Shown piece by piece: positions 43,979 through 51,214 of a stretch of 64,000 nt of DNA. Under the pieces are notes generated by a model. It had not been told where the DNA came from and did no database searches. It was given only the letters and a program-made list of their open reading frames with translations. Position 1 is the stretch's first letter. Every line of letters begins with the position of its first letter. This DNA comes from CAG-917 sp051883555 (GTDB lineage: Bacteria > Bacillota > Clostridia > Christensenellales > CAG-917), in assembly GCA_051883555.1 (NCBI GenBank), contig JBJETY010000036.1:61407-125406 (forward strand), in the 5' to 3' direction. The position numbers were made by a program, and so were the translations under genes.

Positions 43979-43997
43979 AAGTGCAACAACTGCACTT
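43979..43997 (+). promoter_or_regulatory. Hairpin in the glyQS leader
   Basis: AAGTGCA / TGCACTT with loop ACAAC, in the 210-base leader. No T-box sequence (TGGTACC type) and no T-run were found. Confidence 0.35.
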
Positions 43998-44103
43998 CAA
44001 TTTAAGACGTAACAACGATATTTTTTTAAACAATCGGTTACCGCATTAAAAGTTGTCGCATTGAAAAATAAACTTGCAATATATAAAAGAGGTATAAATA
44101 AAT

Positions 44104-45486
44104 ATGGCAAAACTTACTATGGACAAACTCGTGGCTTTGGCAAAAAATCGTGGTTTTATCTATCCGGGCAGCGAAATCTACGGCGGATTGTCAAACTCCT
44201 GGGACTACGGTCCGCTCGGCGTATTGCTTAAAAACAACATCAAGCAGGCCTGGTTTAAAAAATTTATAACCGAATCGGAATATAACGTAGGGCTTGACAG
44301 CGCTATCCTTATGAATCCGAGCACGTGGAAAGCTTCGGGACATATAGGCGGTTTCAGCGACCCTCTTCTCGACTGCAAAGGCTGTAAAGCGCGTCACAGA
44401 GCCGACACTCTTATCGAAGACTATATGAAGAAAAAAGGCATAGAAGAAAACATCGCTTCGTGGACTAACGAACAGATGGAAAAATATATTGCCGACAACA
44501 AAATCGCCTGTCCTATCTGCGGCAAAAACGATTTCACTCCGATAAGAAAATTCAACCTTATGTTTAAAACGTTTATCGGAGTCACGGAAGACAGCACTTC
44601 AACCGTTTATTTACGCCCGGAAACGGCACAAGGCATTTTCGTCAACTTTAAAAACGTACAACGCACCACAAGAAAAAAAGTTCCGTTCGGAATCGGTCAG
44701 ATCGGTAAATCTTTCAGAAACGAAATCACCCCGGGAAATTTCATTTTCAGAATACGTGAGTTCGAACAGATGGAACTTGAATTTTTCTGCAAACCGGGTA
44801 CCGACCTCGAATGGTTCGATTATTGGAAAAATTTCTGCCACAAATGGCTTTTAGAGCTCGGCATAAAAGAAGAAAACCTTAAACTTCGCGACCACGATAA
44901 GGAAGAACTTTGTTTCTATAGCAAAGCAACGACCGACTTCGAATTTTTATTCCCGTTCGGTTGGGGCGAACTTTGGGGCGTTGCCGACAGAACGGATTAC
45001 GATTTAAATCAACATATAAAAGAATCGGGCAAAGACCTCAGCTACGTCGACCCGATAACAAACGAAAAATACGTCCCTTACGTCATCGAACCGTCGCTCG
45101 GTGCGGACAGAGCCTTCCTTGCTTTTATGTGCAACGCATACGACGAAGAAGAAATCGACGGAGACGTCAGAGTCGTGCTTCACTTCCACCCTGCTCTTGC
45201 TCCGATTAAAATCGCAGTATTGCCGCTTCAAAAACAACTTAACGAAAAGGCTGAAGAAATATTTAAACTCCTTTCAAAGAGTTACAGCGTTGATTTCGAC
45301 GCAACCGGTTCAATCGGAAAGCGTTATCGCCGTCAGGACGAAATAGGCACGCCTTTCTGCGTAACGGTTGACTTCGACACTCTCGAAGACGACACCGTAA
45401 CTATAAGAGAAAGAGATACGATGGCACAAGTCAGAATTAAAATCGACGATCTTAAAGAATACTTCGCAAAAGAATTCGAATATTAA
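44104..45486 (+). CDS. glyQS: Glycyl-tRNA synthetase, single-chain type
   Basis: Class II enzyme that charges tRNA-Gly. 460 residues, the homodimer type of Firmicutes, archaea and eukaryotes. Visible parts are RGFIYPGSEIYGGLSNSWDYGPLG at the N-terminus (quoted in part: GFIYPGSEIYGG, WDYGPLG), motif 2 IGKSFRNEITPGNFIFRIRE, REFEQMELEFF, and motif 3 PSLGADRAFLAFM. The anticodon-binding domain with GSIGKRYRRQDEIGTPFC is C-terminal. A zinc-type insertion CKGCKARH ... CPICGKND lies at about 95-145. RBS AGAGG is 9-10 bases before the ATG. Confidence 0.95.
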   Translation: MAKLTMDKLVALAKNRGFIYPGSEIYGGLSNSWDYGPLGVLLKNNIKQAWFKKFITESEYNVGLDSAILMNPSTWKASGHIGGFSDPLLDCKGCKARHRADTLIEDYMKKKGIEENIASWTNEQMEKYIADNKIACPICGKNDFTPIRKFNLMFKTFIGVTEDSTSTVYLRPETAQGIFVNFKNVQRTTRKKVPFGIGQIGKSFRNEITPGNFIFRIREFEQMELEFFCKPGTDLEWFDYWKNFCHKWLLELGIKEENLKLRDHDKEELCFYSKATTDFEFLFPFGWGELWGVADRTDYDLNQHIKESGKDLSYVDPITNEKYVPYVIEPSLGADRAFLAFMCNAYDEEEIDGDVRVVLHFHPALAPIKIAVLPLQKQLNEKAEEIFKLLSKSYSVDFDATGSIGKRYRRQDEIGTPFCVTVDFDTLEDDTVTIRERDTMAQVRIKIDDLKEYFAKEFEY

Positions 45487-45624
45487 ACTTATACGGTTTG
45501 GTAAAGAATTTAAATCTGCCGTTTAAATTTTAGAATTAAAAAATAAAGCGTTTTTAACGGCAATCGAATTTCCGTTTCATTACAGATAATAGCAATCGAA
45601 TTTCTGTTTCTTTACAAAGCAAAC

Positions 45625-45652
45625 AAAAACAGTCGCAATGCGACTGTTTTTT
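45625..45652 (+). terminator. Terminator of glyQS
   Basis: AAAACAGTCGC / GCGACTGTTTT with a 3-base loop, then TT. The rest of the 350-base gap to 45836 holds a degenerate duplicated segment (CAATCGAATTTCTGTTTC type at about 45562 and 45592) and no gene. Confidence 0.85.
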
Positions 45653-45836
45653 GGTTCCGACAATTTTATGTTCTATTTAATATTTACAAACGTTATTTAC
45701 GTTTGTCACATAAGAAAAATCACGCACACGCTTTAACGCAAGCGGTTAAAAACTGAAACGATAATACTTTCCGCCCCACGGTTGAAATTTCCGAAAAGCC
45801 AATCATTTCCGCTAAGCTGATTATTTCCGTATTTTA

Positions 45837-47279
45837 TCAACTTTCTTTCTTTTTTCCTAAAGCCATTTCGTAAAGATTTACGGAATTTTCTATCGTCTTT
45901 TCTTTTGCTTCGTTGCCGTAGCGGTCGACGTCGTCCGCATTTTTTACGCCGTGCGTCAAACACAATGCGCCGTTTATGCAACCGCCCTCGCAAGCCATAC
46001 CCTCAAAGAAATTTTCGGTAGCTCTTTTGAATTTAAGCCTGGTAAGATTTGCACGGCACTCGTCAATTCCGTTCATGGCGCAAACTGAAATTTCCTTGCC
46101 GGCTTTTGCGGCTTCGTTTTTGATACCCTGTGCAACGCCGCCGCTTTTTGCAAATATTCTTCCGAAATACGACGCGTTATCAAGCGGCGAACATTCGAGA
46201 TTGGAAACGTTTATGTCTCTTGCGTCCAAAAACGCCTGCAACTCTTCAAACGACATTACGCAATCTATCGCGCCTCCCGTTTTCGGAAGTTTGTATTCTG
46301 CCTTTTTCGCCGAACACGGACCGATAAATATAACTTTTGCCGTCGGGTCGCTTGCCTTTATCATTTTTGCCGTAACGACCATAGGAGAAACGTTTTCGGA
46401 TATATAGCTTTCAAGTTCAGGGAAATTCTTTATCACGTAGTCGACGAACGCAGGGCAACAAGAACTGAGTAAAACGCCCTTTTTGATACATTCGTCCGCT
46501 TCAAGTTTTAAATCGACGTCTGCACCGAGAGCCGCTTCGATAACCTGATGGAATCCCAACTTTTTCATGCCGGTTATTACCTGTTCGACTTTTGCGTATT
46601 TAAACTGACTTACGATGCTCGGCGCGATTACCGCATACACCTTATAATTTTTGCCGTCCTGCGAACCGCGTAAAAGGTTTATGCAATCGACGATAAACGA
46701 CTTGTCGACTATAGCGCCGAAAGGACAAGCATATACGCAAGCGCCGCAGTTTATGCATTTATCGACGTTGATTTCCGCTTTTTTGCTTTCGGCGTTTACT
46801 TTAAGCGCCTTAGCTTTGCAACTCACGACGCACGGACGGTGCTGAGCGATTATGGCTCCGTACGGACAGGACTTTACGCATTTTCCGCACTCGATACATT
46901 TTTCCTTGTCTATAACCGCTCTCTTGTCTATTATCGATATAGCGTCTTTAGGACAATTTTCCTTGCATTGATGAGTAAGACAACCACGACAGGCAGGAGT
47001 CACCATAATGCCGTCTACGGGACATTCGTCGCAAGCTATATCGATAACTTCAACAATGTTCGGATTGTTTTTATCTCCGCCCAAAGCAAGTTTAACTCTT
47101 TCGCCGACAATTGCCCTCTCTTTATAAATACAGCATCTCATAGTCGCTTTAGGTCCCGGGACTATTTCTTTCGGGACGTCAAGATAAATGCTTTCAAGGT
47201 CGTCTGCATATATATGTTTAATAACTGCTTTTAAAGTTTTGTATTTCAACAATTGTACGTTTGTATCGAATATTCTCAT
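45837..47279 (-). CDS. [FeFe]-hydrogenase-like protein with N-terminal FeS clusters
   Basis: 480 residues. N-terminal Cys-rich part: ACDECPVDGIMVTPACRGCL, then two 4Fe-4S motifs CIECGKCVKSCPYG and CINCGACVYACPFG. The H-cluster motifs are in group B style: L1 SSCCPAFVDYV, L2 FIGPCSAKKAEY, and L3 EGMACEGGCING. Both Cys of L1, including the proton-transfer one, are kept, so it may be catalytic. The ATG at 47279 has GAGG 5 bases upstream. An earlier ATG at 47294 would overlap the phosphatase gene and has no ribosome site. Last gene of the cluster. Maturases HydEFG are not in the window. Confidence 0.85.
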   Translation of the reverse strand: MRIFDTNVQLLKYKTLKAVIKHIYADDLESIYLDVPKEIVPGPKATMRCCIYKERAIVGERVKLALGGDKNNPNIVEVIDIACDECPVDGIMVTPACRGCLTHQCKENCPKDAISIIDKRAVIDKEKCIECGKCVKSCPYGAIIAQHRPCVVSCKAKALKVNAESKKAEINVDKCINCGACVYACPFGAIVDKSFIVDCINLLRGSQDGKNYKVYAVIAPSIVSQFKYAKVEQVITGMKKLGFHQVIEAALGADVDLKLEADECIKKGVLLSSCCPAFVDYVIKNFPELESYISENVSPMVVTAKMIKASDPTAKVIFIGPCSAKKAEYKLPKTGGAIDCVMSFEELQAFLDARDINVSNLECSPLDNASYFGRIFAKSGGVAQGIKNEAAKAGKEISVCAMNGIDECRANLTRLKFKRATENFFEGMACEGGCINGALCLTHGVKNADDVDRYGNEAKEKTIENSVNLYEMALGKKKES

Positions 47280-47286
47280 ATCAGCC

Positions 47287-48447
47287 TCAATCATAATTCA
47301 TTTCGACGGTTTTGCCCATTAACTGCAAATTTTTACTTAGCTTTTCTACAAGTTTGAGCTTCATCGTCGTATCAATCGGCAATCCCTGATGTGCAACGTT
47401 TACGCTTTGCCCTACAAAAAAATTGACGTGCGTAGCTTTCACAAACAACATATCGGCAAGAAGCGAAGCTCCGTCTTTTTTTTCGTAACGTTTAGGAGTC
47501 AAATCACTGTTTGACATATATTCTTCCGAAAGTTTAAGTAGCTTTCGTATCGTAAGTACGCCTTCAGTCGTTACGTCTATGCCGTTTATATAGGCAATAG
47601 GCGGAACTTCGGGGTCGGGAAAATCAAGAGTCGTCTTAATTTCCTCGTGAAGATATCTTGCCACAATCTGCGAACTTGTGCCGCCGCAAACAACCTTCTT
47701 TCCCTTACCCGCCATAAACTTTTCAAGATAAAAGTCGTCGTTATCTTTATCGACTGGCGGACCTACCATCATATCGACGGTGATTTCTTCGCGGAATTTG
47801 ATAGCGGCAACCGTAGTATCGTCTCCCGGCTTATCTAGATATAAATCGTTGCATGCCGAAGTCAACATACAGGCAACGCATTTTGCAGACATATCAGGCT
47901 TTATCTCTCTGTCGAGATATTGCATAATTTCATTCCGTTGCCAACCGAAATTAAGCAACATTCCCACTCCCGAATGCGGCACGCCGTCGCTCATTACGAT
48001 AATATAATCGCCGTCCGAAAGATTAAGCTCGGTTTTATAAACCTTCTTTTCACAGATTTCAAGCAGTTGCCTGTCAAAATCCATGCACTTTCCGTCATGA
48101 AAATAAATTGCGGCGGGGTTATCGAATTCAAACATATATCCCTTGCCGTCGTCGTCGATATGTATTGCGCTGAAAGTCGAATAGGCAACGCCTCTGACTT
48201 TACATACGGGCAAAGTACTGATTATCGTCTCAATGCACTCTTCCATGGAAATTTCGTTTGCCATCATCGTGCAAAGAATTTTCGACGTTAAAATGGACAA
48301 TATGTTTGCTTTTACGCCGCTACCCAATCCGTCTGCCAGAACGAGCGTCGTATATTTTCCGTTTTTAGAAACGGCAACGTTGTCTCCGCATAATTCCTCG
48401 CCGGCTTTATTAATAGACGTATATCCGCTTTCAATGATAAGTCCCAT
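47287..48447 (-). CDS. SpoIIE-type PP2C serine/threonine phosphatase
   Basis: 386 residues. The PPM metal-binding motifs are intact: VLADGLGSGVKAN (about 37-49), VMSDGVPHSGVG (about 151-162), and PGDDTTVAAIKF (about 207-218). The C-terminal 160 residues (from about 225) are not part of the PP2C fold and match nothing I know. They contain Cys-Gly-Gly (KVVCGGTSSQIV). It starts directly after the stop of the HydS C-terminal fragment. In related clusters such phosphatases accompany sensory [FeFe]-hydrogenases and probably pass the H2 or redox signal on to phosphorylated target proteins. Confidence 0.85.
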   Translation of the reverse strand: MGLIIESGYTSINKAGEELCGDNVAVSKNGKYTTLVLADGLGSGVKANILSILTSKILCTMMANEISMEECIETIISTLPVCKVRGVAYSTFSAIHIDDDGKGYMFEFDNPAAIYFHDGKCMDFDRQLLEICEKKVYKTELNLSDGDYIIVMSDGVPHSGVGMLLNFGWQRNEIMQYLDREIKPDMSAKCVACMLTSACNDLYLDKPGDDTTVAAIKFREEITVDMMVGPPVDKDNDDFYLEKFMAGKGKKVVCGGTSSQIVARYLHEEIKTTLDFPDPEVPPIAYINGIDVTTEGVLTIRKLLKLSEEYMSNSDLTPKRYEKKDGASLLADMLFVKATHVNFFVGQSVNVAHQGLPIDTTMKLKLVEKLSKNLQLMGKTVEMNYD

Positions 48448-48678
48448 TTAATCCTCATGTGTTTCGAGCAACGCCGCTTTCAGTTTTAAAAGCGCCACTT
48501 TAGATTCCGCCGTCGTTTCTCCGAGAAGAGAAGCGATTTCCTGTGCTACTCTCATTTGTTTTTTAATCACTTCATCGGTTATAGCAATTGTATCGAGACG
48601 CATTTTTTCAAGCTTTTTATCAGCGTTTGTTTGCTCGGTTATATCGGTATACATTCCGAATATTATCTTTTGTTCAGT
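48448..48678 (-). pseudogene. C-terminal end of the sensory hydrogenase, cut off by TGA
   Basis: Directly after the TGA of the upstream gene the same frame continues TEQKIIFGMYTDITEQTNADKK-like sequence (in part: KIIFGMYTDITEQTNA) and ends RVAQEIASLLGETTAESKV plus 20 residues. IFGxYTDITE is the classic end of a PAS domain and the rest is the usual C-terminal helix of such proteins. An ATG at 48654 has no good ribosome site. This therefore looks like the severed tail of the gene at 48679-50130. Confidence 0.75.
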
Positions 48679-50130
48679 TCATACGATAATAGACATTTCA
48701 ACGGTCTTTTCGCCGATTTTAATCCTTTCGTGAGTAAAAAATTTCTTACCCGTCGAAGCGAGCAGATATTCGGTAGGATTAATAAAATCTACAAGGTCTC
48801 TGCCCTTTACGTCTCCCAAAATGCCAAACAATTCTCTCGCCTTTTTAGATACTTCGATTATTTTCAAATCGAAATCGACTACTATAATTCCGTTAGGACT
48901 ATTCTGAATAATTTCATAAGACATAGTCTCGGCTCGTTCACGCATATACGGCACGCACATTTCAGGTTCGGCAAATCCGTTCAGAACAGCCCACGCCTTT
49001 TCACGGCAAGTACGATAACCGCACGCACCGCAATTCAATTCGTCTTCTTTTTTAAACTTTCCTGTTTTTGCAAGCACGGCTTTAACGTCGTTTTCGGTAA
49101 ACGCTATGCCCGCCGGCTTAATTTTCGGATACAGCTTAGATATATCGACGCCGTTTCCGTCGACGTTAACCCATTCGCCGCCGCCTCGGGTAACGTATTT
49201 TCTTATATCGGCATTCGCTTTGATTGCTTCTTCCGCTCCCGTAAGACTGCACGGCCCTTTTACGCACGCGTAATCGCATGCATTAAGCTCTAAAAACATT
49301 CCGTCAAGCGTATCGACGTTTTCCAAAATGTCCATGCATTTTTGCACGCCGTCAATAGCTACGTATTCGTATCCTTGCGGCAATTCGTCGAATGATTTAA
49401 TAATGCCGCGACTTATAGGGAAATATTTCGCCTTATTTGCACTGAGTTCTTTTTTGTTGCTCAATTTGACGATTTCCGATAAATTTATTCCTTTCTTATC
49501 GAACAACGTCTTTAAATCTTCATAAGTCAAAACCGCGTCGATAATGCCGGATTCCGCAGCTTCTTTCTTTTTGGCAATGCACGGACCGATAAACACAATC
49601 TTTGCGTCCGGGAACTGCCTTCTGAGCAATTTGCTATGAGCAATCATAGGCGAATCTACTTTTGCAAGATACGGAAGCGCTTTCGGATAGTATTCCTGAA
49701 TCAGATTGTTTACGGCAGGACATGCGGAAGTTATAAAATTTTTATATTTACCCTCAGTCAGAAGTTTTTTATATTCGGATACTACAAGATTTGCACCTAC
49801 CGCCGTTTCCTCGGCATAAGAAAATCCGAGTTTTCCCAAAGCAATCTGCATGACGGAAAAATCGTCGATTTTAAAACTGGAAACGAACGACGGGGCAACG
49901 GACGCTATAACTCTTTCTTTGCCTTTCAACAATTTTTCCACTACGTCCGTTTCGCTATGAACGATTTTTGCATTTTGCGGGCATACGCCGGTACAAGTGC
50001 CGCAAAGTATACACCTTTCATCGATAATTTTCGCTTGATGATTGGTGACTTTTATCGCCTTAACCGGGCATTCCCTTAAACACTTATAACAATTTTTACA
50101 AATTGCAGGTTTAAAATCAAGATAGCTCAT
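48679..50130 (-). CDS. Sensory [FeFe]-hydrogenase (HydS-like) ending early in its PAS domain
   Basis: 483 residues. Two N-terminal 4Fe-4S motifs (CKNCYKCLRECP, CILCGTCTGVCP) are followed by the H-cluster domain with L1 TSACPAVNNL, L2 FIGPCIAKKKEA and L3 LNACDYACVKGPC. In L1 the usual TSCCP is TSACP: the proton-transfer Cys is Ala, as described for sensory HydS proteins. Next come a CGACGYRTCREKAWA cluster motif (about 365) and a PAS domain (about 405-483). The frame stops at TGA in the middle of the PAS (after VEMSIIV), and the missing end is intact directly downstream in the same frame. Either a recent nonsense change, an assembly error, or read-through. Confidence 0.82.
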   Translation of the reverse strand: MSYLDFKPAICKNCYKCLRECPVKAIKVTNHQAKIIDERCILCGTCTGVCPQNAKIVHSETDVVEKLLKGKERVIASVAPSFVSSFKIDDFSVMQIALGKLGFSYAEETAVGANLVVSEYKKLLTEGKYKNFITSACPAVNNLIQEYYPKALPYLAKVDSPMIAHSKLLRRQFPDAKIVFIGPCIAKKKEAAESGIIDAVLTYEDLKTLFDKKGINLSEIVKLSNKKELSANKAKYFPISRGIIKSFDELPQGYEYVAIDGVQKCMDILENVDTLDGMFLELNACDYACVKGPCSLTGAEEAIKANADIRKYVTRGGGEWVNVDGNGVDISKLYPKIKPAGIAFTENDVKAVLAKTGKFKKEDELNCGACGYRTCREKAWAVLNGFAEPEMCVPYMRERAETMSYEIIQNSPNGIIVVDFDLKIIEVSKKARELFGILGDVKGRDLVDFINPTEYLLASTGKKFFTHERIKIGEKTVEMSIIV

Positions 50131-50148
50131 TTGTTTCTCCTAAGTAAG

Positions 50149-50403
50149 TTATCTGCTTACGTTGATTTCAGGCATAACCTGTTCAAGAAAAACTTCTTCT
50201 ACGTTTTCGGGATTAAGTCCCGAAATAAGTTTACCGTCTAAATTCGCCGAAACGCCGTTGCTGCAATTTCCCAGGCAAAAACTTGCATTCAGCTCGATGA
50301 CGTCTTCAACGTCATATTTTTTGACCAACTCTTTTAATTTTTCGATAACGTCATACGAGCCTTTAAGATGGCAGCTGCTTCCGACGCAAATACTTAATTT
50401 CAT
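50149..50403 (-). CDS. Thioredoxin-like [2Fe-2S] ferredoxin
   Basis: 84 residues with the NuoE/HydC-type cluster pattern: CVGSSCHLKGS at the N-terminus and CLGNCSNGV at about 43-51, four Cys in all. Such proteins pass electrons in hydrogenase complexes. It is the first gene of the sensory hydrogenase cluster. AGGAGGA precedes the ATG by 4-5 bases and sits immediately after the T-run of a terminator. Confidence 0.88.
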   Translation of the reverse strand: MKLSICVGSSCHLKGSYDVIEKLKELVKKYDVEDVIELNASFCLGNCSNGVSANLDGKLISGLNPENVEEVFLEQVMPEINVSR

Positions 50404-50414
50404 ATATTCCTCCT

Positions 50415-50449
50415 AAAAAAAGCGGAACAGCACGTTGCCGATTCCGCTT
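50415..50449 (-). terminator. Terminator abutting the ribosome site of the hydrogenase cluster
   Basis: Minus strand: AAGCGGAA, then CGGCA/TGCTG inner pairs, then TTCCGCTT followed by seven T and directly by AGGAGGA. It lies between the phosphotransferase stop (50465) and the ferredoxin ATG (50403), with no room for a promoter after it. Confidence 0.85.
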
Positions 50450-50464
50450 CTTAAAAAGTATGGC

Positions 50465-51205
50465 TTATTCAAATTGAACAACGTCTACCCATTTAAGCAG
50501 GAATTCACGTTCTTCAGGTTTTCCTTTAACCGATTGCGACGCCGCAACAATTGGCAACCAGTTCTTTACGTATTGAACGGCAGTATCGCTCTTCTTGCAG
50601 AAAAGTTTAAGATATTTTTCGGCAAGTTCGTCTTTGCCTTCGAGTTTGAACAATAAGTACGTTCTTGCTACGTCGGCAGAAGCATTACCCTGCGTTGCGT
50701 GCGACCAGTCGATAATAAACATCTTGCCCTCCGGCGTAACGATAATATTCGACGGGTTAAAATCTCCGTGACAAAGTTTATTGTGCTTTGGCATGCCGCT
50801 AAGTCTTGTATGCAATTCGTAACGGATAGTTGCGTCAAGGTCGCTTTCTGAAATTTTTCTGTCCATCTTGTCTTTGAGTTTATTGAGAAGAGGGACTTTG
50901 AAAGTATGCATTTTCATCTGAAGGTCAACGAACGTTTCAAGATATTCGTCTTCCTTTGCCGGATTTTCCGTCATAAGCTGTTGAAGAGTTTTACCTTCGA
51001 TATAAGTCATTTCGATTGCCCACTTTCCGTCAATCATTTTAACTTCTTCGATTGCAGGAATATCGAGTCCCGTTTCTTCGACTCTGGATTGATTTAAAAC
51101 TTCATTGAAGATATCCGACTTTTTAAACTCAGAATCGAATACTTTTACGACTCTGTTGCCGTCGCGATAAATAACTTTGTGCTTTCTTTCTGCTAATTTT
51201 CCCAT
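50465..51205 (-). CDS. Aminoglycoside phosphotransferase-family kinase
   Basis: 246-residue small-molecule kinase of the APH/choline-kinase fold. The catalytic loop is CHGDFNPSNIIV (about 145-156) and the metal site FIIDWSHATQGN (about 165-176). The N-lobe has RVVKVFDSEF with the ATP-binding Lys. The substrate is unknown and drug resistance should not be assumed. It lies 9 bases after adhE on the same strand, so it is co-transcribed with it. Confidence 0.85.
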   Translation of the reverse strand: MGKLAERKHKVIYRDGNRVVKVFDSEFKKSDIFNEVLNQSRVEETGLDIPAIEEVKMIDGKWAIEMTYIEGKTLQQLMTENPAKEDEYLETFVDLQMKMHTFKVPLLNKLKDKMDRKISESDLDATIRYELHTRLSGMPKHNKLCHGDFNPSNIIVTPEGKMFIIDWSHATQGNASADVARTYLLFKLEGKDELAEKYLKLFCKKSDTAVQYVKNWLPIVAASQSVKGKPEEREFLLKWVDVVQFE

Positions 51206-51214
51206 ATTCCCTCC

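Noticed and set aside
43893..44103. T-box riboswitch in the glyQS leader
   Set aside because: Leader length would be near the lower limit, but no TGGTACC-type T-box sequence and no terminator are present. CGGTTACCGC is only a loose resemblance.
48679..48681. TGA in the sensory hydrogenase gene as selenocysteine or recoded tryptophan
   Set aside because: The position is in a PAS domain without a catalytic role, no selenocysteine element is apparent, and TGA ends other genes in the window.
48556..49293. 245-codon plus-strand frame inside the sensory hydrogenase gene
   Set aside because: Antisense to conserved FeS, H-cluster and PAS coding sequence, with composition typical of a shadow frame.
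50465..51205. Aminoglycoside resistance gene
   Set aside because: Only the general kinase fold motifs are present, and co-transcription with adhE points to a metabolic role.
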